A program made the translations under genes and the position numbers. The notes under the pieces were generated by a model, which made no database searches, was not told the DNA's origin, and saw only the letters and a program-made list of their open reading frames with translations. From assembly GCF_002027705.1 (NCBI RefSeq), contig NZ_MBTG01000056.1:124001-188000 (forward strand): a DNA stretch of 64,000 bases, written 5' to 3'. Shown piece by piece: positions 1-8,833 of the stretch. Every line of letters begins with the position of its first letter. Within the stretch, counting starts at the first letter, position 1. Origin of the DNA: Paenibacillus ferrarius. Lineage in GTDB: Bacteria; Bacillota; Bacilli; Paenibacillales; NBRC-103111.

Positions 1-1
1 A

Positions 2-1030
2 TGTTCAACCCTCATCATCGCTTCAGGCTGCTCGCTATTGCCTAAAGAGCAAGAGGAAGAAGCTATCCCGTCGATTAATCCACCGAAGCTTTCGAAGAAA
101 CCAGAATATACGGTGAAAACAGAAACGCTGGAAACGAAAGTAAGAGGAAGCGGGCGCCTTATGGCGTTGAAGGAGGAGAAGCTGTTTTTCTCGGAAGATA
201 TGACGGGGAAGCGAATTAGCGCCGTTCTAGTGAAGAATGGGGACGCGGTTGTACAAGGACAGCCGATTGCCGAACTTGATGTTTCGGATATGGCCAGCGA
301 TTTGAAGCGGAAAAAGCTGCAAACGCGCAAAGATGAGCTCACCATGATCGAAACGCTGCGCAAGTCGGACGAGATGTCGCCGGAACAAATTGAGCAGGCG
401 AAAATTGATTTCGAGCTGAAACGCGAGGAGCTTGCGAAGCTCGAATTGCAAGTAAGCAAAGCCCAGTTAGTAGCACCCTTCAGCGGCAATATCGTTACGG
501 TTGTCTCGAAAAAGGGTGATACCGTGAAATCAGGCGAATCCGTTGCAACGCTCGCTGATTTGAATGAGCTCACGGTTGCAGCTAGCATCAGCGCAGATGA
601 CGCCAAGAAGATCGCCATTGGCATGGAAGCACAAGTGGATATCAATTCCTCGGGGCAGCACAAGGGAAAAGTAAAGCAGCTTCCGGTAGTGCAAGGGAAT
701 GACAATAACAATGGTGGAGGATTCCCTGGCGACGGACAAGGCGGTCAGCAAGATTCCATTGACAAATATCTGGTCGTACAGCTGGATGAATTCCCTAAGG
801 GTTTAAATCGAGGAACACCGCTTAGTGTCACAATCATTACCCAAAGAAAAGAAAATGCCACAACGATTCCACTCGCTGCGCTTCGCACTTATTCCGGTCG
901 CAATTATGTTCAAGTGATTGATGCTCAAGGAAATAAGAAAGAAATTGACGTGGAGATTGGCCAACAGACTTCAACGGATGTGGAGATTGTAAAAGGTCTT
1001 ACAGCCGGTCAGAAAGTAGTGGGTCGCTAA
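2..1030 (+). CDS. HlyD/MacA-like efflux adaptor lipoprotein (5' partial)
   Basis: The frame is open to the left edge, so the start codon lies upstream of the window. The first readable residues end in an A-S-G-C lipobox, so the mature protein should be a lipid-anchored lipoprotein on the outer face of the membrane. After the anchor come a short beta/lipoyl-like part, a charged helical hairpin (about residues 100-150) and barrel domains, the layout of periplasmic adaptor (MacA/HlyD) proteins. A Gly/Asn/Gln-rich insert lies near residues 235-250. Its stop codon overlaps the ATG of the permease gene by one base, so it is the first visible gene of an adaptor-permease-ATPase operon. The internal TTG at 38 is not the start, because the lipobox lies before it. 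Confidence 0.85.
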   Translation, partial: CSTLIIASGCSLLPKEQEEEAIPSINPPKLSKKPEYTVKTETLETKVRGSGRLMALKEEKLFFSEDMTGKRISAVLVKNGDAVVQGQPIAELDVSDMASDLKRKKLQTRKDELTMIETLRKSDEMSPEQIEQAKIDFELKREELAKLELQVSKAQLVAPFSGNIVTVVSKKGDTVKSGESVATLADLNELTVAASISADDAKKIAIGMEAQVDINSSGQHKGKVKQLPVVQGNDNNNGGGFPGDGQGGQQDSIDKYLVVQLDEFPKGLNRGTPLSVTIITQRKENATTIPLAALRTYSGRNYVQVIDAQGNKKEIDVEIGQQTSTDVEIVKGLTAGQKVVGR

Positions 1031-3957
1031 TGTCTATCCCGATGCTGCGGTTTTTATTTCGAAAAATGTGGAATACCCGCTGGCTAACGCTAAGCACGTT
1101 ATTAGGTCTTGTCATGGCTGTTGCCTTCACTACAAGTATCCCGATGTATGCAGATGGATCCTTGAAACGAGTCGTTGCCAAGTCGCTGGAAGAGAAGTCT
1201 AGCGGGCTGCCTGCAGGCTCTTTGCTTATGCGATATCAAGCCGTTGGGTCAGAACGTGCAGGACTGGATGAGCTGAAAGACGTCAATGTATACATACAGG
1301 ATCAAATTCCTAAGGATATTGCTTTTCCAGTGGCAACTTTCGCAAGCACCTACACCATCAAAGGGGCACAGTTGACACCAGCCGATCAGACGAAAGTGGA
1401 CCCAAGCAAACGTCGTCAGATGACGCTGACTTCGATGAGTGGGCTCAATAATCAGGTGGAATGGACCATTGGGCAGATGGCAGCGGGACAATTGCAAAAT
1501 GGCATGATTGAAGCTGTTGTTCTCGAGGAAGCTTTATATCGGAATGATCTGCATATCGGGGATGTCTTTAATTATTCCGTTACGGGTGCAGGTGGCAGCC
1601 AGCTTCTAAAGGTGAAGATTGTTGGCTCTTTCAAACCGAAGAACGACACAGACTCCTATTGGTTCCAAGGGTTGGAAGGATTAGTCAATACACTTGTGAT
1701 TCATGATGATGTGTTTATGAAGACGTTGCTAACGGAGAAGAAAATTCCGCTGCAGCTTGCTAATTGGTATTATGCTTTCGATTTGCGCAATATTCAAACG
1801 AGTCAATTATCGCAATTGGATAACCGTTTGGAGCGGCTGGATATCAACCTGTTCCAGAAGCTCAAAAATACGAAGGTAGATGTTTCCTTCAAGCCTATTC
1901 TTGCCGAATTTAAAGCGCAAAGCTTGCAGATGCAAATTCTACTGTTCACCTTAGCGGCACCGATGATTGCCATGGTTTTCTATTACATCGTGATGAATGC
2001 CAGACAATCCCTAGATCGCCAGCGTGGCGTAATCGCCATATTGCGAAGCCGTGGAGGCAGCACCAATCAAATTATCGGCATTTACTTCCTGGAAGGTTTG
2101 CTGCTTGGCATTATTGCGCTGCTGATCGGTCCGTTTATGGGCTGGTTCATGGCCAAAAGCATCGGTTCCTCGAGCGGATTCCTGACGTTCGTAGACCGCA
2201 AATCGATTCCCGTCAGCTTCACATCGGAAGCGATGCTTTATGGCAGTCTCGCCGTTCTTATCGCGATTCTGGCCAGTGTGATTCCAGCCGTTATGTTTGC
2301 GCGATCTTCGATCGTGAACTACAAGCAGCAGCTTGCGCGCTCCGATCGCTCACCGCTCTGGCAGCGCTGGTTCCTTGACATCGCGCTGCTTGGTTTCGTC
2401 GGTTATGGCTTCTACTTATTTGATCAACGTCAAATATTATCCGTCCAAACCGGGCTGACGACAGATCAGCTGCAGGTGCATCCGCTCTTATTTTTCGTGC
2501 CTGCGCTTTCGATCTTTGCGCTTGGACTTTTCTTTCTGCGCATTTTTCCATGGCTGCTGCGATTGTTCGGCTGGCTCGGCCGCAAATTCCTGCCTGTGCC
2601 GCTGTACTTAACCCTTGCACAGCTATCCCGTTCAGCCAAAGCCTATTATCCGCTCATGCTGCTGCTGATCCTTACGTTGGGTCTTGGGGTGTACAATTCT
2701 TCAGCAGCACGCACGATAGATTTGAACTCGACGGAGAGAACCCTCTACCAATATGGAACGGATGTCGTGATGCAGACCGTTTGGGAAGGCTTTTCGGATG
2801 ATCTGCCAAAAGATCCTAAGGCTGGCAAAAACGGCGGTTCGCAGGGAGGCGGAGGAAACGGAGGAAACGGCGGGAATGGCTCTAATGGCTCTAACGGCAA
2901 TGGTGGTTCGGGTGGCGGCCCAGGTGGTCCAAAGCCAGGCGAAGAAACACCAAGCAAGATCAGATATGTCGAGCCGCCATTTCAAGTTTTCCGTGACTTA
3001 GAGGGCGTTAAAGCAGCTGCAAGAGTGCTGCAAACCAAAGGAAATGTCGTCGTATCCGGTAAATCGACCGGCCAAGGCATGGTTATGGGCATCGACAATG
3101 TCGATTTCGCCAAAGTCGCGTGGTTTCGACCAGACTTATTCCCAGCGCCGCCGCATCAATATTTAAATCTGCTGGGAAGTTACGAGCAGGCCGTCATTAT
3201 TCCATCCAACTATGCGAGTAAATATGCGCTGAAAACAGGAGATTTGCTCTCCATCACGATTGGACAGCAGCCTGTAGAATTCGTCATCGTCGGCATCTTG
3301 CCTTATTGGCCAAGTCAATATCCGGATCAAATGCCATTTTTCATTACGAATCTGGATTATTTGTATGATCAGGCTCCAATTCTTCCTTATGAGGTTTGGC
3401 TGAAAATGAAACCGGACGCGAAAGTAGCGCCTCTTGTTGCAGCTCTTCAAGCCAAGGGAATTGAACTTGCCGCCGTAAAAGATGTGCGCAATGAGCTGAT
3501 TATTCAGAACAAGCTTCCTGCCAGAGGCGGTGTTTTTGGGATCCTAAGTCTAGGATTCTTGGTCTCGGTAACGGTATCTTTAATCGGCTACATGCTGTAT
3601 TGGTTCTTCAATCTCTCCAGCCGTGTCGTACAATTCGGGGTGCTTCGTGCCATGGGGCTTTCGCGCAAGCAATTGACCGGGATGCTCCTTCTCGAGCAAG
3701 GCTTTACAGCGGGCTTATCGATTGCCCTGGGGATCGGGATAGGTAAATTAACAAGCTATTTCTTCTTGCCTTTCTTACAAACCTCACAAAATGTGAAGAC
3801 GCAAGTACCGCCTTTCCGTGTCGTTTTCGATTCCAAAGATACTTACCAGCTATATTTCGTCGTGGCTTTTATGATGATAACCGGGGCGCTGCTTCTGTTC
3901 TTGCACATTAGAAGGCTGCGTGTTCATCAAGCTGTGAAGCTGGGGGAGGAGAAATAG
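1030..3957 (+). CDS. MacB/FtsX-type ABC transporter permease
   Basis: This 975-residue membrane protein has one N-terminal membrane helix, a large extracellular domain, a block of helices from about residue 300 to 560, a second extracellular domain, and three C-terminal helices. That duplicated FtsX layout resembles the long LolC/MacB-like permeases of Firmicutes. A low-complexity linker made almost only of Gly, Asn and Ser spans about residues 600-638, just after the central helices. It probably works with the adaptor encoded before it and the ATPase encoded one base after its stop. The substrate is unknown; MacB relatives export peptides, lipids or macrolides. Confidence 0.85.
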   Translation: MSIPMLRFLFRKMWNTRWLTLSTLLGLVMAVAFTTSIPMYADGSLKRVVAKSLEEKSSGLPAGSLLMRYQAVGSERAGLDELKDVNVYIQDQIPKDIAFPVATFASTYTIKGAQLTPADQTKVDPSKRRQMTLTSMSGLNNQVEWTIGQMAAGQLQNGMIEAVVLEEALYRNDLHIGDVFNYSVTGAGGSQLLKVKIVGSFKPKNDTDSYWFQGLEGLVNTLVIHDDVFMKTLLTEKKIPLQLANWYYAFDLRNIQTSQLSQLDNRLERLDINLFQKLKNTKVDVSFKPILAEFKAQSLQMQILLFTLAAPMIAMVFYYIVMNARQSLDRQRGVIAILRSRGGSTNQIIGIYFLEGLLLGIIALLIGPFMGWFMAKSIGSSSGFLTFVDRKSIPVSFTSEAMLYGSLAVLIAILASVIPAVMFARSSIVNYKQQLARSDRSPLWQRWFLDIALLGFVGYGFYLFDQRQILSVQTGLTTDQLQVHPLLFFVPALSIFALGLFFLRIFPWLLRLFGWLGRKFLPVPLYLTLAQLSRSAKAYYPLMLLLILTLGLGVYNSSAARTIDLNSTERTLYQYGTDVVMQTVWEGFSDDLPKDPKAGKNGGSQGGGGNGGNGGNGSNGSNGNGGSGGGPGGPKPGEETPSKIRYVEPPFQVFRDLEGVKAAARVLQTKGNVVVSGKSTGQGMVMGIDNVDFAKVAWFRPDLFPAPPHQYLNLLGSYEQAVIIPSNYASKYALKTGDLLSITIGQQPVEFVIVGILPYWPSQYPDQMPFFITNLDYLYDQAPILPYEVWLKMKPDAKVAPLVAALQAKGIELAAVKDVRNELIIQNKLPARGGVFGILSLGFLVSVTVSLIGYMLYWFFNLSSRVVQFGVLRAMGLSRKQLTGMLLLEQGFTAGLSIALGIGIGKLTSYFFLPFLQTSQNVKTQVPPFRVVFDSKDTYQLYFVVAFMMITGALLLFLHIRRLRVHQAVKLGEEK

Positions 3958-3958
3958 C

Positions 3959-4873
3959 ATGATTACCTGTGAAGGCTTGGTCAAAATTTACAAAACAGAT
4001 GAAATTGAAGTTGTCGCCTTACAAGGGCTGAATATCCAAATCGATGCCGGTGAGCTGATGGCGATTATTGGGAACAGCGGAAGCGGCAAGTCCACCTTCC
4101 TTAACATTCTGGGAGGGCTGGATCGCCCCTCTGCGGGTCAAGTGAAAGTCGGCGACTGGGATTTATTGAAGATTACGGATAAACAGCTTGTTGACTACAA
4201 GCGGCATACAGTCGGATTCATATGGCAAAATAATGCGCGTAATCTAGTTTCGTATCTAACCGCACTCGAAAATGTAGAAATGCCCATGATGCTCAGCGGC
4301 AAATATGATCCAGCCTATGCCAAGCAATTGTTGGAATGGGTCGGTCTGAGCCACCGAATGAACAACAAGCTGCAGGAACTGTCAGGAGGCGAGCAACAGC
4401 GTGTCGCCATTGCGATATCGCTTGCGAACCGCCCGCGGCTGCTGCTGGCTGATGAGCCTACTGGATCTGTAGATACGAAGACAGCAGATATGATTCTCTC
4501 TATTTTTCAACGGTTGAACAAGGAACTAGGGGTAACCATTGTTATTGTTACCCATGATTTATCCATGGCTGGCAAAGTGGGAAGAGTTGTTGCCATTCGG
4601 GACGGGATGACAAGTTCGGAGTTTATTGCAAGGAATCCTTCGATTGATGGCACTGCAACTGGATTTACGAGCGAAGACCACGAAGAGTATGTCGTTCTGG
4701 ACCGAGCAGGCAGGCTGCAAGTTCCAAAGGCTTACTTGACGGCTCTGCAAATTGACGGCAAAGCTTCGATGGAGTTCGATGGCGAGAAAATTATGATCAA
4801 AGCACCAAAAGGGCTAGCTGCGGATGAAGATGCAGCACCTATTACATCTACTGTTGGAGGGAAAGCGAAATGA
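3959..4873 (+). CDS. ABC transporter ATP-binding protein (MacB/LolD class)
   Basis: A complete nucleotide-binding domain is visible: Walker A GNSGSGKST at residues 38-46, signature LSGGEQQR at 141-148, Walker B LLLADEPT at 161-168 and the switch histidine in VTHD near 199. This is the compact LolD/MacB type that pairs with FtsX permeases. The 304-residue length leaves about 80 extra C-terminal residues, probably a small regulatory or dimerisation domain. It starts one base after the permease stop, and its end overlaps the next gene by four bases (ATGA), so translation is probably coupled. Confidence 0.92.
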   Translation: MITCEGLVKIYKTDEIEVVALQGLNIQIDAGELMAIIGNSGSGKSTFLNILGGLDRPSAGQVKVGDWDLLKITDKQLVDYKRHTVGFIWQNNARNLVSYLTALENVEMPMMLSGKYDPAYAKQLLEWVGLSHRMNNKLQELSGGEQQRVAIAISLANRPRLLLADEPTGSVDTKTADMILSIFQRLNKELGVTIVIVTHDLSMAGKVGRVVAIRDGMTSSEFIARNPSIDGTATGFTSEDHEEYVVLDRAGRLQVPKAYLTALQIDGKASMEFDGEKIMIKAPKGLAADEDAAPITSTVGGKAK

Positions 4874-6348
4874 AATTGATGAATCGTAGAATGCTGGCAA
4901 CAACCTTAACGCTTAGTTTGGTTGTGCCTTTAGCTGTTGCTTGTACAAAAGGGGATAAAACGGATAATAAGCAGGAACGTGTGCTTCGCATCGCGAATTC
5001 CATGGGGTATGGCGGAGATGATGAATATTTCAGACAACAATTCACGGAAATTTTTGAGTTCGCCAATCCGAATATCAAAATTGAGTTTATTCCTACCATG
5101 GACGACGCGTTCCGCTTTGGCGGGGGGCAACCAGGTGAAAAGATGCCAGATCCTATGGTGAAATTGAAGGAAGTCATGCAAGGTGACAATCCACCGGATG
5201 TAGTCATGGTCGGTTATGAGCAGCTGCCCGAAATTATTGAAAGCAACCTGTTGACACAGCTTGATCCTCAGATTACCAAAGATAAATTCGATACATCAGG
5301 CATTGTGCCTGCGGTCATTGATGGTATCAAAAATGCAGGCGGCGGCAAGCTCTATGCCTTAGCGCCGACTTTTAGTTCATCAGCGCTCATTTATAATAAA
5401 AAAATGTTTACAGATGCAGGGGTAGATTTTCCGAAGGACGGCATGACGTGGGATGAAACTTTTGATCTTTCCAAACGTCTAGTTAAAGGGCAAGGAGAGA
5501 ATCGCATTAACGGCTTCTCTTTCTCTACACAATCTCAAGGCGACAATTTATTTTATGGCATGCAAATGTATACAGCTCCCCTTCAGCTCAAGATGTTTGA
5601 TGATGCCGGAGAGAAAATGACGGTAGACACGGATCAATGGGAAAAGGTTTGGGCGAAAATGGCGCAGCTGCAAAAGGACAACGTGTTCCCGGAATTGATG
5701 GATCCTCAGAAGCCGATGAACCGCCAATTCGATCAGAACAATCCATTCTCTTATGATGACTTCATGTCGAATCGTTTAGCGATGGGAATCATCAATTACG
5801 GACAGCTTCAGCAAATTACGAATGCGAACAAAAATGCTGCGAGCTATAAAGGTTATACGCCTATTGATTGGGATGTCGTAACGATTCCTTCCCATCCTGA
5901 AGCGAAGGGTGTCGGCGGATCTATCTACATGAATGGGATTATGGGGATCAATGCCAAAGCGCAAAATCCGGAAGATGCATGGAAATTCATTAAATTTATT
6001 AATGGCGAAGATTGGGCAAAGTTGAAGTCGCACAGCTCTTATAATTTAGTAGCTCGTTCCAAGTATTTGAAACCTAAAGATGGATTGGATTTCCATATGG
6101 AAGCTTTCTATAATGTCGTGCCTGCTCCGATGGAAAATAACATGAAACTCTATCGTGAGAATCCGAACATTTATCAGGTTCAAGAGATTGGACGCCAGCA
6201 ATTCTCCAACGTCCTGCAAGGGAAAACAACCGCACGCGAAGGACTTAAGCAGTGGCAGACACAAGGCGATGCGATGCTGAAACAAATGAAAGAAAACCCA
6301 ACAACACCAATGCAGCCTGGCGTGATGCAAGCTGTACCTGCCGGTTAA
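4870..6348 (+). CDS. extracellular solute-binding lipoprotein
   Basis: The N-terminus is a signal peptide ending in an A-V-A-C lipobox. The 492-residue body has the family-1 (sugar/oligosaccharide) binding-protein layout, including a SALIYNKK-type segment and a C-terminal region typical of maltose-binding-like proteins. Such proteins normally feed an importer made of two MalFG-type permeases, but none is encoded here. Instead the gene overlaps the ATPase of an FtsX-type exporter by four bases. It may sense or bind a ligand for that system, or use a permease encoded elsewhere. The family assignment is sound; the role in this operon is inference. Confidence 0.85.
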   Translation: MKLMNRRMLATTLTLSLVVPLAVACTKGDKTDNKQERVLRIANSMGYGGDDEYFRQQFTEIFEFANPNIKIEFIPTMDDAFRFGGGQPGEKMPDPMVKLKEVMQGDNPPDVVMVGYEQLPEIIESNLLTQLDPQITKDKFDTSGIVPAVIDGIKNAGGGKLYALAPTFSSSALIYNKKMFTDAGVDFPKDGMTWDETFDLSKRLVKGQGENRINGFSFSTQSQGDNLFYGMQMYTAPLQLKMFDDAGEKMTVDTDQWEKVWAKMAQLQKDNVFPELMDPQKPMNRQFDQNNPFSYDDFMSNRLAMGIINYGQLQQITNANKNAASYKGYTPIDWDVVTIPSHPEAKGVGGSIYMNGIMGINAKAQNPEDAWKFIKFINGEDWAKLKSHSSYNLVARSKYLKPKDGLDFHMEAFYNVVPAPMENNMKLYRENPNIYQVQEIGRQQFSNVLQGKTTAREGLKQWQTQGDAMLKQMKENPTTPMQPGVMQAVPAG

Positions 6349-6406
6349 GGCAGAGCAGCTTGGCAGCTAACAGCCAGTTAGACTTATAAGGAGGTCATTC
6401 ATCCCC

Positions 6407-8557
6407 ATGAAAATTAAGTTTCATCATATTCGCTTGGCCACTATTGCTTTGTCAGCAACCTTAGTCCTAGGAGCTGTTACGCCCGTATGGGCGGACAGCA
6501 CTCCAGCAGCAATCTCAGCTGCTATAGGCAAGGTGCCGATTACAGGAAGCAGCTATTTTGAATTAAAGCAAATTCACGTTCTTCCTGACCAAAGCGGGAA
6601 ATTGGCGACATTCACCATCAGCATTCACAACGAAGGCAACAGTGAACTTCAGTTTATTGATTACTGGGCCCGTTTGAAAAGCAAATCCGGCAATCAATTC
6701 TCGGCGCGTTTAGTTCCTGCGGATAAAGATAAAAACCGTGTGGCCCCAGGGTCAACGACAGATTTAACCTTTTATGCGAATGTGAATGCGACTACGAATT
6801 TGCAAGATCTCGTTGTTCAATTCATCAAATGGGATTTTAGCCAGACCAATTTTGAACGTGTGCTTGGCGAAGTTGCCGTTCCAGCTGATTTCACAGATGT
6901 TACGCCAACCGACAGCGCTGCGGCCATTTCCGTTGGGGGCGTTCAAGTCAATGCTTCGATTAAGAAGTTCGTCAGCAACAAAAATGAAAAATATCATGTT
7001 CCAACGGTTTACTTAACATTAGAAAATGGGGGGAATAACGCAGTCACGATTCCTTCCTACCTCTTTTCCATTCGCACATCCGAGGGCCTGCTGTATCCAT
7101 TGGAAGCCAAAGGAATGAAGGATCTAAAGATTAATCCAAAGGAACAGAAAGAAATTCAATTATCCGGTTCGATACCGGTCGCTGTTGCTACGAATGGTTG
7201 GCAGCTTGCTGTGGCTGAGACAATTGCAGATCTGAAGTTGAATGTTGCGGTTGCCAATTTTCAATTGCCGGCTGTTTCCAAACAGGATGGCGGTTCAATC
7301 GGCAAAGAATATACTTTCACGAACAAATCAGGCGTGTATACGACGCAAATGAATGGACTTCATCGTTTGCCTTGGGATGATCAAGATATTTTAACGGCGG
7401 ATTTAACACTGTTCAACAAAGGCGATGAGTCCTTGCCCATCCCCAAATTATCCGGCTACTTCATGCTGGATGATGCTGTGAAAATTGATGCGAAGCTCAT
7501 TCAGACGGAAAAAGTAATCGGACTAGGGGCTAAAGCGAATGTGAATTTGCAAATTGCCGGAAAAGTCCCTTATACGTATGAATTTTCTAAAGTGAAGCTT
7601 GTCCTGCAGGAGAATGAAACGGACACACCGGCTTCAGGAACGGATAAGGGCAGCACAACGACTACGGATGTGTTGGAGTTCTCCGCACAGTCCGAGATAC
7701 AGGCTATTCCTTTTGTTAACTCCGGAGAATCCTATACCACGAACGATGTCGGGCGCAAAGCGAAATATGCGATTCGCAATGTCTCTACTTATGAAGACAA
7801 GACGAATATCATGTTTTCAGCTATGGTCGAGGTCACTAATTTGGAGAAACGGTTCTCAACGGTTTCTAAGCTGGTTGCTAACTTCCGTTCTCCAGATGGG
7901 ACGATATTCCCAGCTTCAGTTGCAGAAGTGAAAAACAAGATCAGTCCAACGGGGAAAGCTTTATTGAATGTGTGGGCTACCGTACCGAAAGGGTTTTCCA
8001 CCGCTAATATGAACTTGCTTTTGGGAGAGGCAGTTACGGAAGGCAAATTGTCAGAGGGAGAAAAGGCCGTAGCCGATTCTTATGTTAATCCTGTTTCCTA
8101 CTGGCTTCCGGACGAGAAGAAAGAGGTAGCGAAAACTCTCAAAAATGTTGATTTGTTCCCTTATACCATTTCAATTGATAAAATTAGCACTGCTGTTGAG
8201 GATAATCTGTTTAAGCTGAAGTTTAATTACGAGCTGACCAAGGAAAAATTAACGGAAATTAATACCGAAGGCCATAATCTATTGCTTGTTTTTGAAGATG
8301 GCGGCGGCATTAAGCGATTTGAGAAAAAATTTGATTTTAAAGATTTCGATGTTTACAATGGTGACTCCACTGCTGATGAGGATACGAAGATCCGCCTTGG
8401 CAAACGAGAAAAGTTCTTAATCTCTATTTCAGACCCAGGACTTATTTTCAATACTAAATTCCTTGAGAAGTACAAGCTTAGTGTGTATGACGAGTTCCAA
8501 GGCCAAAGAAAGCTGCTGGCCACACAGACGGCTGATTGGTTTATTACGACGGACTAG
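6407..8557 (+). CDS. large secreted multi-domain protein of unknown function
   Basis: A strong ribosome site (AAGGAGG) precedes the ATG, and the protein begins with a Sec signal peptide ending near VWA-D. The rest (716 residues) looks like four or more beta-sandwich domains of similar pattern, each with a strand-rich core and phrases such as NEGN or ENGGN followed by P-x-x-x-F, as in telomeric-repeat/CARDB-like adhesive domains. No catalytic motif is seen. It is the last gene of operon A, followed by a strong terminator, and resembles in layout the 583-residue product at the end of operon B. It may be a cargo or partner of the neighbouring exporter. Confidence 0.75.
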   Translation: MKIKFHHIRLATIALSATLVLGAVTPVWADSTPAAISAAIGKVPITGSSYFELKQIHVLPDQSGKLATFTISIHNEGNSELQFIDYWARLKSKSGNQFSARLVPADKDKNRVAPGSTTDLTFYANVNATTNLQDLVVQFIKWDFSQTNFERVLGEVAVPADFTDVTPTDSAAAISVGGVQVNASIKKFVSNKNEKYHVPTVYLTLENGGNNAVTIPSYLFSIRTSEGLLYPLEAKGMKDLKINPKEQKEIQLSGSIPVAVATNGWQLAVAETIADLKLNVAVANFQLPAVSKQDGGSIGKEYTFTNKSGVYTTQMNGLHRLPWDDQDILTADLTLFNKGDESLPIPKLSGYFMLDDAVKIDAKLIQTEKVIGLGAKANVNLQIAGKVPYTYEFSKVKLVLQENETDTPASGTDKGSTTTTDVLEFSAQSEIQAIPFVNSGESYTTNDVGRKAKYAIRNVSTYEDKTNIMFSAMVEVTNLEKRFSTVSKLVANFRSPDGTIFPASVAEVKNKISPTGKALLNVWATVPKGFSTANMNLLLGEAVTEGKLSEGEKAVADSYVNPVSYWLPDEKKEVAKTLKNVDLFPYTISIDKISTAVEDNLFKLKFNYELTKEKLTEINTEGHNLLLVFEDGGGIKRFEKKFDFKDFDVYNGDSTADEDTKIRLGKREKFLISISDPGLIFNTKFLEKYKLSVYDEFQGQRKLLATQTADWFITTD

Positions 8558-8567
8558 CACTGAAATT

Positions 8568-8600
8568 GAAGCGAAGGCACAGAGCCTTCGCTTCTTTTGT
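8568..8600 (+). terminator. Rho-independent terminator after operon A
   Basis: An 11-bp perfect stem (GAAGCGAAGGC paired with GCCTTCGCTTC) is followed by a T-rich run, ten bases after the stop codon of the preceding gene. Confidence 0.9.
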
Positions 8601-8721
8601 ATTCAGTCACACGAAGTCATAAGCAATAAGTGAACGATATGACCATTTTATGACTGAGATATGACTTCCCTCACCTGTTTTTCTGGCAATGAAGCGATAT
8701 AATAAATCCAGATCACGAATA

Positions 8722-8751
8722 AACATAAAATTTCCAAGGAAAATTTATGTT
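8722..8751. promoter_or_regulatory. Palindrome upstream of the RND pump operon
   Basis: Two 14-base arms (AACATAAAATTTCC and GGAAAATTTATGTT) match as an inverted repeat with one or two mismatches around a two-base spacer. It lies about 80 bases before the RND pump start, so an operator for a dimeric repressor is the simplest reading. A weak terminator-like hairpin is the alternative. Confidence 0.5.
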
Positions 8752-8833
8752 TTGTTAAGAATTTCCAAGTATGATGAATGAGTGTGCATCATGGTAGTAA
8801 CGTAATAAAGCTGGTGATAGGGGAGAAGTGAGA

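Noticed and set aside
2291..2985. Long antisense reading frames opposite the permease gene
   Set aside because: They mirror the G/N-rich linker and GC-rich codons of the real gene; no ribosome sites.
4440..4490. CTGATGAG with GAAG downstream in the ABC ATPase gene
   Set aside because: This is the Walker B codon string of the ATPase; no paired stems, so not a hammerhead.
8365..8395. CTGATGAGG with ACGAAG nearby
   Set aside because: Lacks the GAAA box and stem II/III pairing and lies inside a coding gene.
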